64,000 bases of DNA from Vibrio methylphosphonaticus (GCF_023634655.1 NZ_JAMKMS010000013.1:62001-126000), one strand, 5' to 3'. Shown: positions 29,162 through 39,966, counted from the first letter of the stretch. Translations and numbers: made by a program. The notes: generated by a model from the letters alone, not told the origin.

Positions 29162-29602
29162 ATAAAGCTATCTCTTTTAAATCACTGAAACGCGCCCACT
29201 AAGGTCATGATTATTGAAAGGCCGCGCCTTGCTAGACTGAAGCTCATTTGGACTAATTATCGACAATTAATTAATCATACAAATAGAACTAAGTCCATAC
29301 AAAGATCATGGCTTTAGAATCACACATCCCCTTATTCTTCAGGAAAACCCTGATAGTTAGGTTTATTACGCAGTGGTCGAACAAGTTTAAAAAAGAATTC
29401 TGGCGCTCTCTGGGGGTCTCGCATTTATCGAGATTTTAAATAGGAGCCTACTGACTAAAGTATAACCACACTTTAACCATGGATAAATGATATAGGCATA
29501 AAAACGAGATCTGGCGTGGCGCATAATGGTAAATATCGACACTTCATCATTGTTATTCTTCTCATCGTCAACAAAACAACGAAAATACATTGAGGAACCA
29601 AG
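29162..29602. other. intergenic region, no gene seen
   Basis: About 440 bp between the formate dehydrogenase start (minus) and the next plus-strand gene. It is AT-rich and must hold two divergent promoters. Open frames on the minus strand here lack ribosome binding sites and overlap the next gene; I see no clear operator. Confidence 0.5.
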
Positions 29603-30007
29603 ATGAAAATGCTCAAAGAGATCGCACTAAGCACCGTTATTACTACCATCGTTATGCTAAGTTTGAATGCTTCGTGGGATTGGGTTTTCATTGCTAGCTT
29701 AGAAGTTGCCGTACTCGCATCGATCATTTTGGCCGGTATGCTTAAAGGTGCGATATCACTTGAAAAAGTGATGGCATCTCATTTTCTAACCCATAAAACA
29801 CTCCCTAAGCTAAAACGAGGTGTTTCGTCTTACCTCATCCTAGTGGGCTCAAAGTTTGTCGCTATGGGCATCATTGCCAGCGTCTTTGGTCAGCATGTCG
29901 CGTTTACAGGCGCATTTAGTGGTGTTGTTGCGTTCTTTGCTATTATTTTCGCGGTACTCGGTATTGAGTCATTACTAAATCGATTCATGGCTCCTACCAC
30001 TGCTTAA
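29603..30007 (+). CDS. small integral membrane protein of unknown function
   Basis: 134 residues with about four hydrophobic segments: IALSTVITTIVMLSLNA, VFIASLEVAVLASIILAGML, YLILVGSKFVAMGIIASVFG and FSGVVAFFAIIFAVLGIESLL. A basic amphipathic loop joins segments 2 and 3 (HFLTHKTLPKLKRG). GAGGAACC lies before the ATG, supporting the start. I do not recognise the family. It is followed by a strong terminator at 30059-30096 and appears to be a single-gene unit. Confidence 0.75.
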   Translation: MKMLKEIALSTVITTIVMLSLNASWDWVFIASLEVAVLASIILAGMLKGAISLEKVMASHFLTHKTLPKLKRGVSSYLILVGSKFVAMGIIASVFGQHVAFTGAFSGVVAFFAIIFAVLGIESLLNRFMAPTTA

Positions 30008-30058
30008 GGCAGCCTTTAGTGATGCTTGTTCCTCCTGAATTTACACATCAGTAGATAT

Positions 30059-30096
30059 AAAAAAGCCTCGTCAGAATGAAATGACGAGGCTTTATA
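30059..30096 (+). terminator. strong terminator after the 134-residue membrane protein gene
   Basis: An 11-bp stem AAAGCCTCGTC / GACGAGGCTTT with a 10-nt loop, A-tract before and T-rich after. Confidence 0.8.
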
Positions 30097-30251
30097 ATAT
30101 GGCAATGAAAAAGAGTGGGATGCAACTGAGTGTCCTTGTCCTGAGCTTGTACATAGTTCGGTATTTGAAATTTTACCCGTTTATGCCTGTCATCGGTGTG
30201 CCTACCTTCAACTCGAAATTTTCAATGCTTCGTTTGCAAGTACCCAGAAAG

Positions 30252-30284
30252 CAAAAAACCTCGCTAAAAAGCGAGGTTTTTTTA
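30252..30284 (-). terminator. terminator downstream of tRNA-Pro
   Basis: An 8-bp stem AACCTCGC / GCGAGGTT with a 6-nt A-rich loop, flanked by A and T tracts so it could work on both strands. It lies 5 bp beyond the 3' end of the minus-strand tRNA. Confidence 0.85.
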
Positions 30285-30288
30285 AAAG

Positions 30289-30365
<77 letters not shown>

Positions 30366-30548
30366 AAATGTTGCGTTAAGTCTTCCTAAGCAACGGATGG
30401 GTATATTACTGATTATTTTTTTTGACGCAAGTCATTTAGCACATCTTTTTTGTGCCAAACGTTCGTTTGCTTAACTAACAACCAAAAATCGCAAAACCGT
30501 GACTAAGTACACACTGTTAGCTACAAATATTTAACGAAACATTCTCAT

Positions 30549-30562
30549 TTGATCCAGATCAG
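30549..30562. promoter_or_regulatory. FNR-like box
   Basis: TTGATCCAGATCAG matches the FNR/CRP-fold consensus TTGAT-N4-ATCAA at all but the last base. It lies 59 bp upstream of the DUF3149 gene start, a plausible activator position. One match by eye; untested. Confidence 0.35.
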
Positions 30563-30620
30563 TATCGTTATTTTAGCCACCCAGTAGCATTGAGTTTGTC
30601 ATCGCAACTTTGGAGGAAAC

Positions 30621-30761
30621 ATGGAATTTTGGCTTGATCTCCTATTTGGTAATGCTGTAGGTCTGTCATCAATGATCGTGATCTTTGGTGCATTAGGGCT
30701 TATGTTGTTTTACGGTGGTTTCTTCATTTATAAAGTAATGCATGACGAATCTCCTCACTAG
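30621..30761 (+). CDS. DUF3149 small membrane protein
   Basis: 46 residues, starting MEFWLDLLFGNAVGLSSM, with one membrane helix (MIVIFGALGLMLFYGGFFIY) and a short polar tail KVMHDESPH. GGAGG lies 5 bases before the ATG, a textbook ribosome binding site. The sequence fits the DUF3149 family of very short Vibrio membrane proteins as I recall it; function unknown. It stands alone, followed by a hairpin terminator at 30819-30852. Confidence 0.8.
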   Translation: MEFWLDLLFGNAVGLSSMIVIFGALGLMLFYGGFFIYKVMHDESPH

Positions 30762-30818
30762 AATCGCTTAGCTCCTACTCTAAGAACAGAAACATCTAAG
30801 AATAGAAACCGCTATGCA

Positions 30819-30852
30819 CCGGAGTGAATCGCTTGTTCACTCCGGACTTTTA
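30819..30852 (+). terminator. terminator after the DUF3149 gene
   Basis: A 10-bp perfect stem CCGGAGTGAA / TTCACTCCGG with a 7-nt loop, followed by ACTTTTAAT. Confidence 0.7.
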
Positions 30853-30958
30853 ATCCTCCTACTTTATCCTCCACTAAGTACTTTTTCCCTACCTGTTGCT
30901 TGGTATATACTCACTTTATCCTTTTCCTCACGTGTCGTGACCTATCCGAGATACCGCT

Positions 30959-31543
30959 ATGTCTCAAGATAATGACCTAGATCTATTCCAACAAATGATG
31001 GGCGACGTTAAGCCGTTGCAAAACGATACCATCGAACTCAAGAAGCAGCCGCCGAAAGCCTCCGACGCACAATTAGCGAAACGAGAGGCCGCACTTTGGC
31101 TATCAGAGCAGTGCCCTGATTATCTCTCCCTTGATTTTGCCCCACCGCTCAAGCCAGAAGATATTATCCAATTTAAGCGTGATGGCGTACAAGAAGGTGT
31201 CTATCGTAAACTTCGTCTAGGCAAGTACCCATTACAAGCTAAACTTGATTTACACAGGCGAACCTTGAGCCAAGCCAGAGATGAAGTCATTGGATTTTTG
31301 CAACAGTGTATGCGTTTAGATGTACGAACCTTGCTTATCGTGCATGGTAAGGGAGAGCGCTCGAACCCACCGGCACTAATAAAAAGCTATTTGGCACATT
31401 GGCTGACTCAGATCAGAGACGTTCAGTGTGTGCATAGCGCTCAACAGTTTCATGGTGGCAGCGGGGCGGTATACGTTTTATTGCGAAAAAGCCAAGAAAA
31501 AAGACTGGATAACCGAGAACGTCACCAAAAACGGACGAGTTAA
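30959..31543 (+). CDS. smrA: Smr-domain endonuclease SmrA
   Basis: 194 residues. The N-terminal part has the SmrA pattern (MGDVKPL, FKRDGVQEGVYRKLRLGKYPLQA). A C-terminal Smr domain follows, with LDLHRRT (the conserved DLH), LLIVHGKGERSNPPALIKSYLAHWL and FHGGSGAVYVLL. It resembles E. coli YdaL (SmrA), shown to be a DNA-nicking endonuclease; SmrB of the same fold acts on mRNA at collided ribosomes. The linker around LGKYPLQA and the ending ERHQKR favour SmrA over SmrB. Confidence 0.85.
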   Translation: MSQDNDLDLFQQMMGDVKPLQNDTIELKKQPPKASDAQLAKREAALWLSEQCPDYLSLDFAPPLKPEDIIQFKRDGVQEGVYRKLRLGKYPLQAKLDLHRRTLSQARDEVIGFLQQCMRLDVRTLLIVHGKGERSNPPALIKSYLAHWLTQIRDVQCVHSAQQFHGGSGAVYVLLRKSQEKRLDNRERHQKRTS

Positions 31544-31617
31544 GTGACTTGTCACTCACTTGAGTATAAAATACGCGACCTTATTTGTGTCTGACCAACC
31601 AAGAGTAATATAAACTC

Positions 31618-32676
31618 ATGCCTAACTCTGCTGACGGTAAACGTCTTAATAAATACATCAGTGAAACTGGTTTTTGTTCTCGTCGTGAAGCCGACCGCTT
31701 GATTGAACAAAAACGCGTGACCATCAACGGCATCGTTCCTGAAATGGGAACCAAAGTGCTTGCGGGTGACAATGTAGAAATCGACGGTAAGCCAGTTAAA
31801 AGCAAAGAAAAGCCTGTTTATATTGCCCTCAATAAGCCAACTGGCATCACATGTACAACTGAACGTGATGTACCGGGAAACATCGTTGATTTTATCGGAC
31901 ACAGTAAACGCATTTTCCCAATAGGCCGATTAGATAAACCCTCCGATGGTCTTATTTTCCTGACCAATGACGGAGATATCGTCAACAAAATTTTACGTGC
32001 CGGAAATAACCACGAAAAAGAATATGTGGTGAGGGTCGACAAACCTATTTCTAAAGAGTTTCTCAAAAATATGGGCTCTGGTGTCGCGATTCTAGATACG
32101 GTTACTCTGCCTTGTAAGGTTGAGCAAGAAACGAAATTCTCATTTCGTATTACGCTAACTCAAGGCCTCAATCGCCAGATTCGTAGAATGTGTGAAGCAT
32201 TAGGCTATGACGTTCTAAAACTGCGCCGTGTACGTATCATGAACATTAGCATCGATGGTATCCCCAACGGTAAATGGCGTTACCTAAGCGAAGCCGAAGT
32301 TCAAGAGATTCACGCTATGTGTGAAGACTCATCGAGCACAGAAGAAGCCTCTAGAAAAGATGGTACTGGCCGACGCATCAATAAAGCAACCGATGCTAAA
32401 CTTCACGACGCTCGTATCGAAGCAAAACGTGAGAAGATGAAAACCTTTTCAGGCCATGGTGCTGATGAGTTTAGACGTGGCCCCAAGCAAAGCGACCGTA
32501 ATAGCCAAGGTGGTCGCGGCAAGCAAGGCGATCATCATAAACAAGGTGATCGTAATAAGCCCAACCACCGTAATAACTCGAGTTCCACACGTACCCATGC
32601 AGACAGCAAACCACGTTCAAACGATACGAGTAAACCTCGCACTCGAGTCAACGGTACGCTGTCGCTTAAGAAGTAG
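31618..32676 (+). CDS. rluF: 23S rRNA pseudouridine-2604 synthase RluF, with long basic tail
   Basis: 352 residues. An S4 RNA-binding domain ([21 protein letters not shown]) is followed by a pseudouridine synthase core with the catalytic Asp in [11 protein letters not shown] and the conserved [15 protein letters not shown]. This fits RluF, which converts U2604 (and to a lesser degree U35 of tRNA-Tyr) in E. coli. Residues after about 245 form a long, low-complexity basic tail rich in G, N, R, K and H with repeated KQGD units, likely a disordered RNA-binding extension. Confidence 0.9.
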   Translation: MPNSADGKRLNKYISETGFCSRREADRLIEQKRVTINGIVPEMGTKVLAGDNVEIDGKPVKSKEKPVYIALNKPTGITCTTERDVPGNIVDFIGHSKRIFPIGRLDKPSDGLIFLTNDGDIVNKILRAGNNHEKEYVVRVDKPISKEFLKNMGSGVAILDTVTLPCKVEQETKFSFRITLTQGLNRQIRRMCEALGYDVLKLRRVRIMNISIDGIPNGKWRYLSEAEVQEIHAMCEDSSSTEEASRKDGTGRRINKATDAKLHDARIEAKREKMKTFSGHGADEFRRGPKQSDRNSQGGRGKQGDHHKQGDRNKPNHRNNSSSTRTHADSKPRSNDTSKPRTRVNGTLSLKK

Positions 32677-32769
32677 TTAAGTAAGCAATAACGACTTGAG
32701 CAGCGACGACTTAAGATACGGCAACGCGATATATAGCCACTCGAGATACAGGCACTTGTATTTTACTCG

Positions 32770-33246
32770 CTAGGCTTCACACAAATTAGCAAATTGACCA
32801 CGAGTTAGCGCTGCCAAATCTTGCGGCGCTAACTCAATTTCTAGCCCTCTTTTACCCGCACTCACACACATGGTTTCTCTTGCTTCTGCGCTCGCATGAA
32901 TAAACGTCGGCAATGCTTTCTTTTGACCAAGTGGGCTGATCCCACCTAAAACATACCCTGTCGTTTTCTGAGCTATCTCTTTGTCCGCCATTTCTGCTTT
33001 TTTCCCACCCGCCGCTTTCGCCGCTTGTTTTAAATTCAGTTTCTCTTCGACGGGAATAATCGCAACTGCGAGATTTTTCGGCTCTCCATTTATTGAAAAA
33101 AGCAGTGTTTTAAAGACTGATTCAGGATCCTGTCCTAGTGCTTCAACCGCTTCTAGCCCGTAACTCTCATGCCTTGGATCATGATGATACTGGTGTACTA
33201 CATGGGGGATTTTTTTCTTTTTGGCGAGGTTAATAGCAGGTGTCAT
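32770..33246 (-). CDS. ybaK: Cys-tRNA(Pro) deacylase YbaK
   Basis: 158 residues from the ATG at 33246 (MTPAINLAKKKKIPHVVHQY), the usual family start; an upstream ATG at 33264 lies in the nutA terminator and is unlikely. The INS-superfamily editing fold shows the conserved Lys in VFKTLLFSING and the GYVLGGISPLGQKKALPTFI segment. YbaK removes cysteine wrongly attached to tRNA-Pro by prolyl-tRNA synthetase. It is convergent with rluF. Confidence 0.92.
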   Translation of the reverse strand: MTPAINLAKKKKIPHVVHQYHHDPRHESYGLEAVEALGQDPESVFKTLLFSINGEPKNLAVAIIPVEEKLNLKQAAKAAGGKKAEMADKEIAQKTTGYVLGGISPLGQKKALPTFIHASAEARETMCVSAGKRGLEIELAPQDLAALTRGQFANLCEA

Positions 33247-33263
33247 AACAATATTCCCAGACA

Positions 33264-33295
33264 TTAAAAAAGCGGTACCAACCGTACCGCTTATT
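33264..33295 (-). terminator. terminator after the 5'-nucleotidase gene
   Basis: A 9-bp stem AAGCGGTAC / GTACCGCTT with a 5-nt loop, followed on the minus strand by a run of T residues. Confidence 0.85.
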
Positions 33296-33330
33296 TATAA
33301 CTGACTCATTCAAAAGGAGTCAATGTATGA

Positions 33331-34998
33331 CTATTTAATTTTGTAAACAATCTCGCCTTTTGGTTGGTACTTATTGACGTCAATTGGGCTGTTCGCCTCT
33401 AGGTAGTCTTTTAGCACTTCAGCATCAACAAAGCCGGTGTCAACATAACCAGGGTGGTTGTTAAGCTTTGGATAGCCGTCACCACCAGCCGCATTAAAGC
33501 TAGGAACAGTGAAACGATACGTCGCTTTTGGATCCAACGCTTTACCGTTAATCACCACGTCCGATACTGACTCTTGACCCACTGTCATTGAAATGCCAGC
33601 AAACTGGGCATACGCGCCAGAATCAACGGGTTTCAGTGCGACAACATTTAAGTAATCTAACACCTCTGCCCCTGACATATCCGTATAAGTCACGATGTTA
33701 CCAAACGGTTGAACCGTCAATACATCTTTATACGTCACTGCGCCTTCAGCAATAGAATCACGAACACCGCCAGAGTTCATCACAGCAAAGTCTGCTTTCG
33801 CTCGTTCTTTATGAGCGGTTCCAATTAAGCGACCTAAGTTTGTTTGGCTAAAGCGCACAACGTTACGGTCACCCTCTAACTTGCCGTTAGTTTGGGCGAT
33901 TTCTGCGCTGAGTTGGCCTTGGCCTTTTTCTTGGTACGGCGTCAAAAATGCCAATAATTCTGCATCTGGCTGAATCTCTTCTTCGATCAACACACGCTGC
34001 TTCTTACCATCAACCTTGACTTTTTTCTTCAAGTTTACAGGAATCAAATCATAGCTCACCATCTCTAGTTCACCATTTTTAAACTCATAGTCTGCTCGAC
34101 CTACGTACTTGCCCCACTCATGTGCTTGAACAATCCAAGTGCCATTTTGCGTATCAGGTTTACACTCGTCCGCAGGCTTAAAGTTCTTCTTCACTACATT
34201 TGGGCCTTCCATACAAACAGGCTCTTGTGAGTGACCACCAACTATCATGTCCAGATCACCTGGCTCTAAGTAACGAGCAAGTGCGACATCACCCGGTGCG
34301 TTCACACCACGTTGACCATTTTCATAGTGGCCCATATGCGTCACAGCAAAAATAAGGTCTGGCTTTTCTGTTTCTTTTAGTTCGGCAATGAGTTTTTTCG
34401 CTTCCACTTTAGGGTCACGGAACTCAATACCGCCAATATATTCTGGGTTACCAATTTTTGCGGTGTCTTCTGTAGTTAAGCCAATCACCGCAATTTTAAC
34501 GCCTTGCTTATCAAACATATGGTATGCGTCAAACATACGCTCACCGGTTTTTTTGTCATAAATATTGGCTGATAGCATTGGGAAATTAGCCCACTCTTTT
34601 TGCTTGAAAAGCACTTCAAGTGGATTATCAAATTCATGGTTACCTAATGCCATCGCGTCGTAACCAATTTTGCTCATGCCTTTAAAGTCAGGCTCTGCAT
34701 CCTGTAAATCGGATTCTGGCACACCAGTATTAATGTCGCCTCCAGATAGAAGCAATAAGCTCCCCCCTTCTGCTTCAACCTGTGAACGAATGTCATCGAT
34801 CAACGTTTTACGCGCTGCCATGCCATACTCGCCATATTTGTTTTGCCAAAAACGGCCATGATGGTCATTGGTATGAAGTACAGTTAGCTTATACGTTTCA
34901 TCTGCATTCCATTCGTGCTCTGGTTGAGTTGCGCATCCTGCAAGTGACGCGATGATTGCCGCACTAAGTACGGACTTAAACATAAGGCTCTTTTTCAT
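33331..34998 (-). CDS. nutA: 5'-nucleotidase / UDP-sugar hydrolase lipoprotein (NutA/UshA family)
   Basis: About 555 residues from the ATG at 34998, which has AAGGT 6 bases upstream. A lipoprotein signal (SLAGCATQ, lipid-modified Cys) marks a surface or periplasmic anchor, as in the Vibrio NutA group, unlike the soluble E. coli UshA. The metallophosphatase domain has LHTNDHHGRFW, GGDINTG, LGNHEFDNPL and THMGHYENG. The C-terminal nucleotide-binding domain has NSGGVRDSIAEG and FNAAGGDGYPKL. It hydrolyses extracellular nucleotides so that the nucleosides and phosphate can be taken up. Confidence 0.9.
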   Translation of the reverse strand: MKKSLMFKSVLSAAIIASLAGCATQPEHEWNADETYKLTVLHTNDHHGRFWQNKYGEYGMAARKTLIDDIRSQVEAEGGSLLLLSGGDINTGVPESDLQDAEPDFKGMSKIGYDAMALGNHEFDNPLEVLFKQKEWANFPMLSANIYDKKTGERMFDAYHMFDKQGVKIAVIGLTTEDTAKIGNPEYIGGIEFRDPKVEAKKLIAELKETEKPDLIFAVTHMGHYENGQRGVNAPGDVALARYLEPGDLDMIVGGHSQEPVCMEGPNVVKKNFKPADECKPDTQNGTWIVQAHEWGKYVGRADYEFKNGELEMVSYDLIPVNLKKKVKVDGKKQRVLIEEEIQPDAELLAFLTPYQEKGQGQLSAEIAQTNGKLEGDRNVVRFSQTNLGRLIGTAHKERAKADFAVMNSGGVRDSIAEGAVTYKDVLTVQPFGNIVTYTDMSGAEVLDYLNVVALKPVDSGAYAQFAGISMTVGQESVSDVVINGKALDPKATYRFTVPSFNAAGGDGYPKLNNHPGYVDTGFVDAEVLKDYLEANSPIDVNKYQPKGEIVYKIK

Positions 34999-35046
34999 TG
35001 TCATACCTTTGAACTTTAGAGAATTCCACTGCTTTAATTATTTTAG

Positions 35047-35080
35047 AGTGAGTCTCTATATTATTTTAGAGAGACTCACT
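35047..35080. repeat. perfect inverted repeat upstream of nutA
   Basis: AGTGAGTCTCT and AGAGACTCACT are exact reverse complements separated by 12 bp. It lies 49-82 bp before the nutA start codon, with no T-tract on either side, so it may be an operator or a leader hairpin. Confidence 0.6.
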
Positions 35081-35446
35081 ATCTGTGCTGAACCGTCTAT
35101 TTGTACTGAGAGCTAATGAATAGACCAGCCTTTAAACATCAGCAAAATTTGCGTTAGTTTAAATTAACCCATAAAACATAACATGTTGATTTCATTTTTA
35201 TGATGCATAGGTCACAAGTTACGGAGCAACCCTAGAAGTGACTCGCATCATCATGTCCAACTTCGTTTTAGTTTTGATTAATAACTAACGTTGATTGATT
35301 AAAAGATAAACCAACTCGCTCCAAGAGTGTTAACCATTCCCTGCTTCGTGAAAAAGAACTAGGAGGAAACCGCTTTTACAACACAAAACGTGAACATTGT
35401 TTCAGCGATGCATTGTAGTTTTACTAAGCAATCTATAGCCTAATAC

Positions 35447-35514
35447 CTATAATTAGATTGTCGCTATAATTAGATTGTCGCCATAATTAGTTTGTCGCCA
35501 TAATTATTTTCGAG
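35447..35514. repeat. 17-bp tandem repeat, three good copies and one decayed
   Basis: Units of CYATAATTAGATTGTCG, the last diverged. It ends 73 bp before the TTG start of the diguanylate cyclase gene, in its promoter region. Confidence 0.9.
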
Positions 35515-35587
35515 CAATGACCATTTTGTAGCCCTACTCATTGCCTAACTATACTTATTACAACAAGCGCCAGCCTGAGGATATTGT

Positions 35588-36727
35588 TTGTTTTCTTTTT
35601 TGCATTTAACTAAAACACTTCCGTTTCAGGTGTTACGTTATCGCCTTTTTATAGATACACAAATCTACCAGCCATACTCTCGCTTTATGTACGGGGCGAT
35701 TGCTGTGTTTTTGCTTTTTTCAATCACCGATTTTCTGGTACTGCAACATCACGGATTTATTATTATCGCCGCTCGCTTCACTCTTGCGATCGTTGCGACG
35801 CTTTGTTTATATTTCGCCTCTCGACATCATTGGCGTGGCTTACCATTATTAGAAGTTGGGCTATTTATCGGTGCTGGACTCATCGTCCAATACTCTGGGA
35901 TCATTGCTCTGCATATCGGTAACACCAATTACCAAAGTGGTGGCATTCTTTTAATGCTTTATATCGGTACGTTTTCACGGCTGTCTTTTAGTTATTCTGT
36001 CATTGCAATCGTAGGAATTGCACTGCCATATATTTTGTATTTACATCCTGAATTGGTGCGACTGAGTGAAGCAAAAGAGTACAACCATTACATGATTGTA
36101 CTTAGCACTGCGGTATTTTGTATATTGGGTAGCTATCGCCGTGAGTTAGAAACTAAAACACGCTTTAGGGAAAGCCAACAAATTCGCAGTCAGTCTATCC
36201 GTCTTTCCGCTTACTCAAAGCGACAAAAAAACCTCAGCGAAACCGATGCCCTCACTCAGATTAATAACAGACACTATTTGAATCTTTGGGTGAGCCAAGA
36301 AGAACACTTACCTTCACCGTTCAACCTCGCTTTTGTGATGTTAGATATCGACCGCTTTAAGCAAGTCAATGATAACTACGGGCACGATGTGGGAGACAAG
36401 GTAATAAAGCAAGTGGCGTCAGTGTTACTTGCTAATAAGCCTAAAGGTGGTCAATTAATTCGCTATGGTGGCGAGGAGTTCTTATTGATTTTTCCTGCGA
36501 CGAATATCAAAACACTAGCGTGTGACGTGGAATCAATAAGAAAGAAATGTTCTGAGATAACGGCACAAAAAAATGTCCTCGTCACCGTATCGGCGGGGGC
36601 TTATCTAGCAAATAGTCAAAACGATACCATTTTGTCGGCCATCAACTATGCCGATAAAGGACTATATCAAGCTAAACAGTCTGGAAGAAACAAAACTGTC
36701 ATTCCACAGTTACTCGATACGCCTTAA
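35588..36727 (+). CDS. membrane diguanylate cyclase (GGDEF)
   Basis: 379 residues from a TTG start with GAGG 7 bases upstream; the first internal ATG is 33 codons later and would cut into the region before the first membrane segment. The N-terminal half has about six membrane segments of no sensor family I can name. The C-terminal GGDEF domain (about 215-370) has a GGEEF active site in RYGGEEFLLIFPA, the metal-binding MLDIDRFKQVNDNYGHDVGD, and no RxxD inhibitory site at the usual place. It should make cyclic di-GMP. It stands alone; a 17-bp array lies in its promoter region. Confidence 0.85.
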   Translation: MFSFLHLTKTLPFQVLRYRLFIDTQIYQPYSRFMYGAIAVFLLFSITDFLVLQHHGFIIIAARFTLAIVATLCLYFASRHHWRGLPLLEVGLFIGAGLIVQYSGIIALHIGNTNYQSGGILLMLYIGTFSRLSFSYSVIAIVGIALPYILYLHPELVRLSEAKEYNHYMIVLSTAVFCILGSYRRELETKTRFRESQQIRSQSIRLSAYSKRQKNLSETDALTQINNRHYLNLWVSQEEHLPSPFNLAFVMLDIDRFKQVNDNYGHDVGDKVIKQVASVLLANKPKGGQLIRYGGEEFLLIFPATNIKTLACDVESIRKKCSEITAQKNVLVTVSAGAYLANSQNDTILSAINYADKGLYQAKQSGRNKTVIPQLLDTP

Positions 36728-36828
36728 TCGGCCATCAAGATAAACAGTAAATACAAAGAGTAAATGGGTCGCGAAAACTCAAACGAAAACTATAACTTAA
36801 ACAAAAACTATAGCTATAACTTAAAAAA

Positions 36829-36863
36829 ACAAAAAAGGGTAAGTCGCTATGCCACTTACCCTT
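36829..36863 (-). terminator. terminator after kdsA
   Basis: A 10-bp perfect stem AAGGGTAAGT / ACTTACCCTT with a 9-nt loop, followed on the minus strand by TTTTT. It ends the hemA-kdsA operon. Confidence 0.85.
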
Positions 36864-36885
36864 ATCTATCTAACCCCAAACAAGC

Positions 36886-38563
<1,678 letters not shown>

Positions 38564-38566
38564 CGT

Positions 38567-38950
38567 TTATCCCATCAAAAATGGCGTTTTTAACATGGCA
38601 ATTTTCGCCGCCATCATCAACCAACCCAATGCGCCGAAATAGGCACAAACTCTCAATAAATTATTCTTAGCGAGTTTTAACGAGAAGAAGGCAAGAGCAA
38701 AGTAAGCTAGGATACACGTCACTTTCTCTGTCATCCACGGCGCAGCATCGGTAAAAGGAATAAAGCCCGTTACCGTAATTAAGCCAATACCAGACAACAA
38801 TAACAGTGAGTCATTGATATGGGGGAAACGCTTTAAAAATGGATGATTTACCTTAGGTGAGTTCATCATGATCAAACCAAATCGCACAGTCAGTAACGCA
38901 ACACTCAGCGCTATTGTCATTAAGTGGAAATGTTTTAGTCCTTCATACAT
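38567..38950 (-). CDS. SirB2 family membrane protein (YchQ-like)
   Basis: 127 residues with four membrane helices: HLMTIALSVALLTVRFGLIM, SLLLLSGIGLITVTGFIPF, VTCILAYFALAFFSLKLA and VCAYFGALGWLMMAAKIAML. MYEGLKHFHLMTIALSV matches the SirB2 family start. It lies between prmC and sirB1 as in enterobacteria. Function unknown. Confidence 0.88.
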   Translation of the reverse strand: MYEGLKHFHLMTIALSVALLTVRFGLIMMNSPKVNHPFLKRFPHINDSLLLLSGIGLITVTGFIPFTDAAPWMTEKVTCILAYFALAFFSLKLAKNNLLRVCAYFGALGWLMMAAKIAMLKTPFLMG

Positions 38951-39071
38951 AGCAACTTTACTCTCTGTTTATGGTTTTTATTGATTATTAGCCATTGCTT
39001 ATTAACGACTTACTAACTTTTCGTTATTTACTACTCATTGTTAACTTGTCGTTTTTAGTGCTTACTGCTCT

Positions 39072-39107
39072 ATAAATCCGATTCGCGTGATAAATCCGAT
39101 TCGCGTG
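39072..39107. repeat. 18-bp direct repeat, two exact copies
   Basis: ATAAATCCGATTCGCGTG is repeated twice head to tail, ending 7 bp downstream of the prmC stop codon. Confidence 0.9.
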
Positions 39108-39114
39108 ACAATTC

Positions 39115-39966
39115 TTATCGCCACTGACCTAGCGTCACACGATCATTACCTGCGTAGTCCTGCTCAGTCGTTACATTTTTAAACCCGTTACTGAGCAATA
39201 TTGAGCGAACGGCATCACCTTGCTCATAGCCATGCTCAAACATCAACCAGCCATTTAGCATCAAGTATTGAGGCGAATGTTCAGTAATGTACTCAATATC
39301 CGCCAGCCCATTGTTCTCAGCAACTAACGCTGTGGCTGGTTCAAACCTCACATCACCCTCTGATAAATGAGGATCATTTTTATCGATATAAGGGGGATTT
39401 GAGACGATCATGGCAAACGTCTTATCAGCAGCAATCGGGGTAAACCAACTACCTTGATAAAACGATACATTATTAAGATTAAGTTTCGTGGCATTGCCCG
39501 TGGCTAAATCCACCGCTTCTTGCTGGTAATCGACTCCGACAAATTGACGGGACGGTAACTCAGACGCTAGCGCTAACGCTATCGCACCCGTACCGGTACC
39601 TAAATCTAGCACGTCACCCTCTAGGCGTTGGGCTTTATCTAGAGCGAGCTCAACTAAGCGTTCAGTATCAGGTCGTGGAATCAAGGTACTAGAAGCCACA
39701 TTCAGCGGCAATGACCAAAACTCACGTTCCCCTAGGATATAAGCCACCGGTTCACCTTGAATACGCCTTTTAAGTAGCGATTCAAACTGCATGGATTCAT
39801 CGTCAGTTAATTGTTTTTCTGGCCACGTTAATAAATAGCTCCTCGGCTTATCCAACGCGTGACAAAGTAGCACCGCGGCATCCAAAGAAGCGGATTCACT
39901 ACCCGACTCAGAAAGAACAAGCGATGCTCGCTTGAGCACCGCTTCAATAGAATATTCCAACAGCAT
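39115..39966 (-). CDS. prmC: release factor glutamine N5-methyltransferase
   Basis: 283 residues. SAM-binding motif VLDLGTGTGAIALALASE and the catalytic NPPY in IVSNPPYIDKNDPHL, with the N-terminal RF-binding domain YILGEREFWSLPLNV and the motif TLIPRPDTERLVE. PrmC methylates the Gln of the GGQ motif in release factors. It lies directly after prfA, its substrate gene, with a 3-bp gap. Confidence 0.96.
   Translation of the reverse strand: MLLEYSIEAVLKRASLVLSESGSESASLDAAVLLCHALDKPRSYLLTWPEKQLTDDESMQFESLLKRRIQGEPVAYILGEREFWSLPLNVASSTLIPRPDTERLVELALDKAQRLEGDVLDLGTGTGAIALALASELPSRQFVGVDYQQEAVDLATGNATKLNLNNVSFYQGSWFTPIAADKTFAMIVSNPPYIDKNDPHLSEGDVRFEPATALVAENNGLADIEYITEHSPQYLMLNGWLMFEHGYEQGDAVRSILLSNGFKNVTTEQDYAGNDRVTLGQWR

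Larger units (their letters stand above)
35005..35587. other. divergent intergenic region, nutA / diguanylate cyclase
   Basis: About 580 bp with no supported gene. It holds an 11-bp perfect inverted repeat at 35047-35080 close to nutA and a 17-bp tandem array at 35447-35514 close to the diguanylate cyclase gene. The rest is AT-rich, and both promoters must lie here. Confidence 0.55.

Noticed and set aside
29387..29727. Two minus-strand frames in the gap before 29603
   Set aside because: No ribosome binding site, no resemblance to a family, overlap with the plus-strand membrane protein gene.
35190..35215. CRP site upstream of nutA (TATGA...TCACA)
   Set aside because: Half-sites are separated by 8 rather than 6 bases, so it does not fit CRP geometry.
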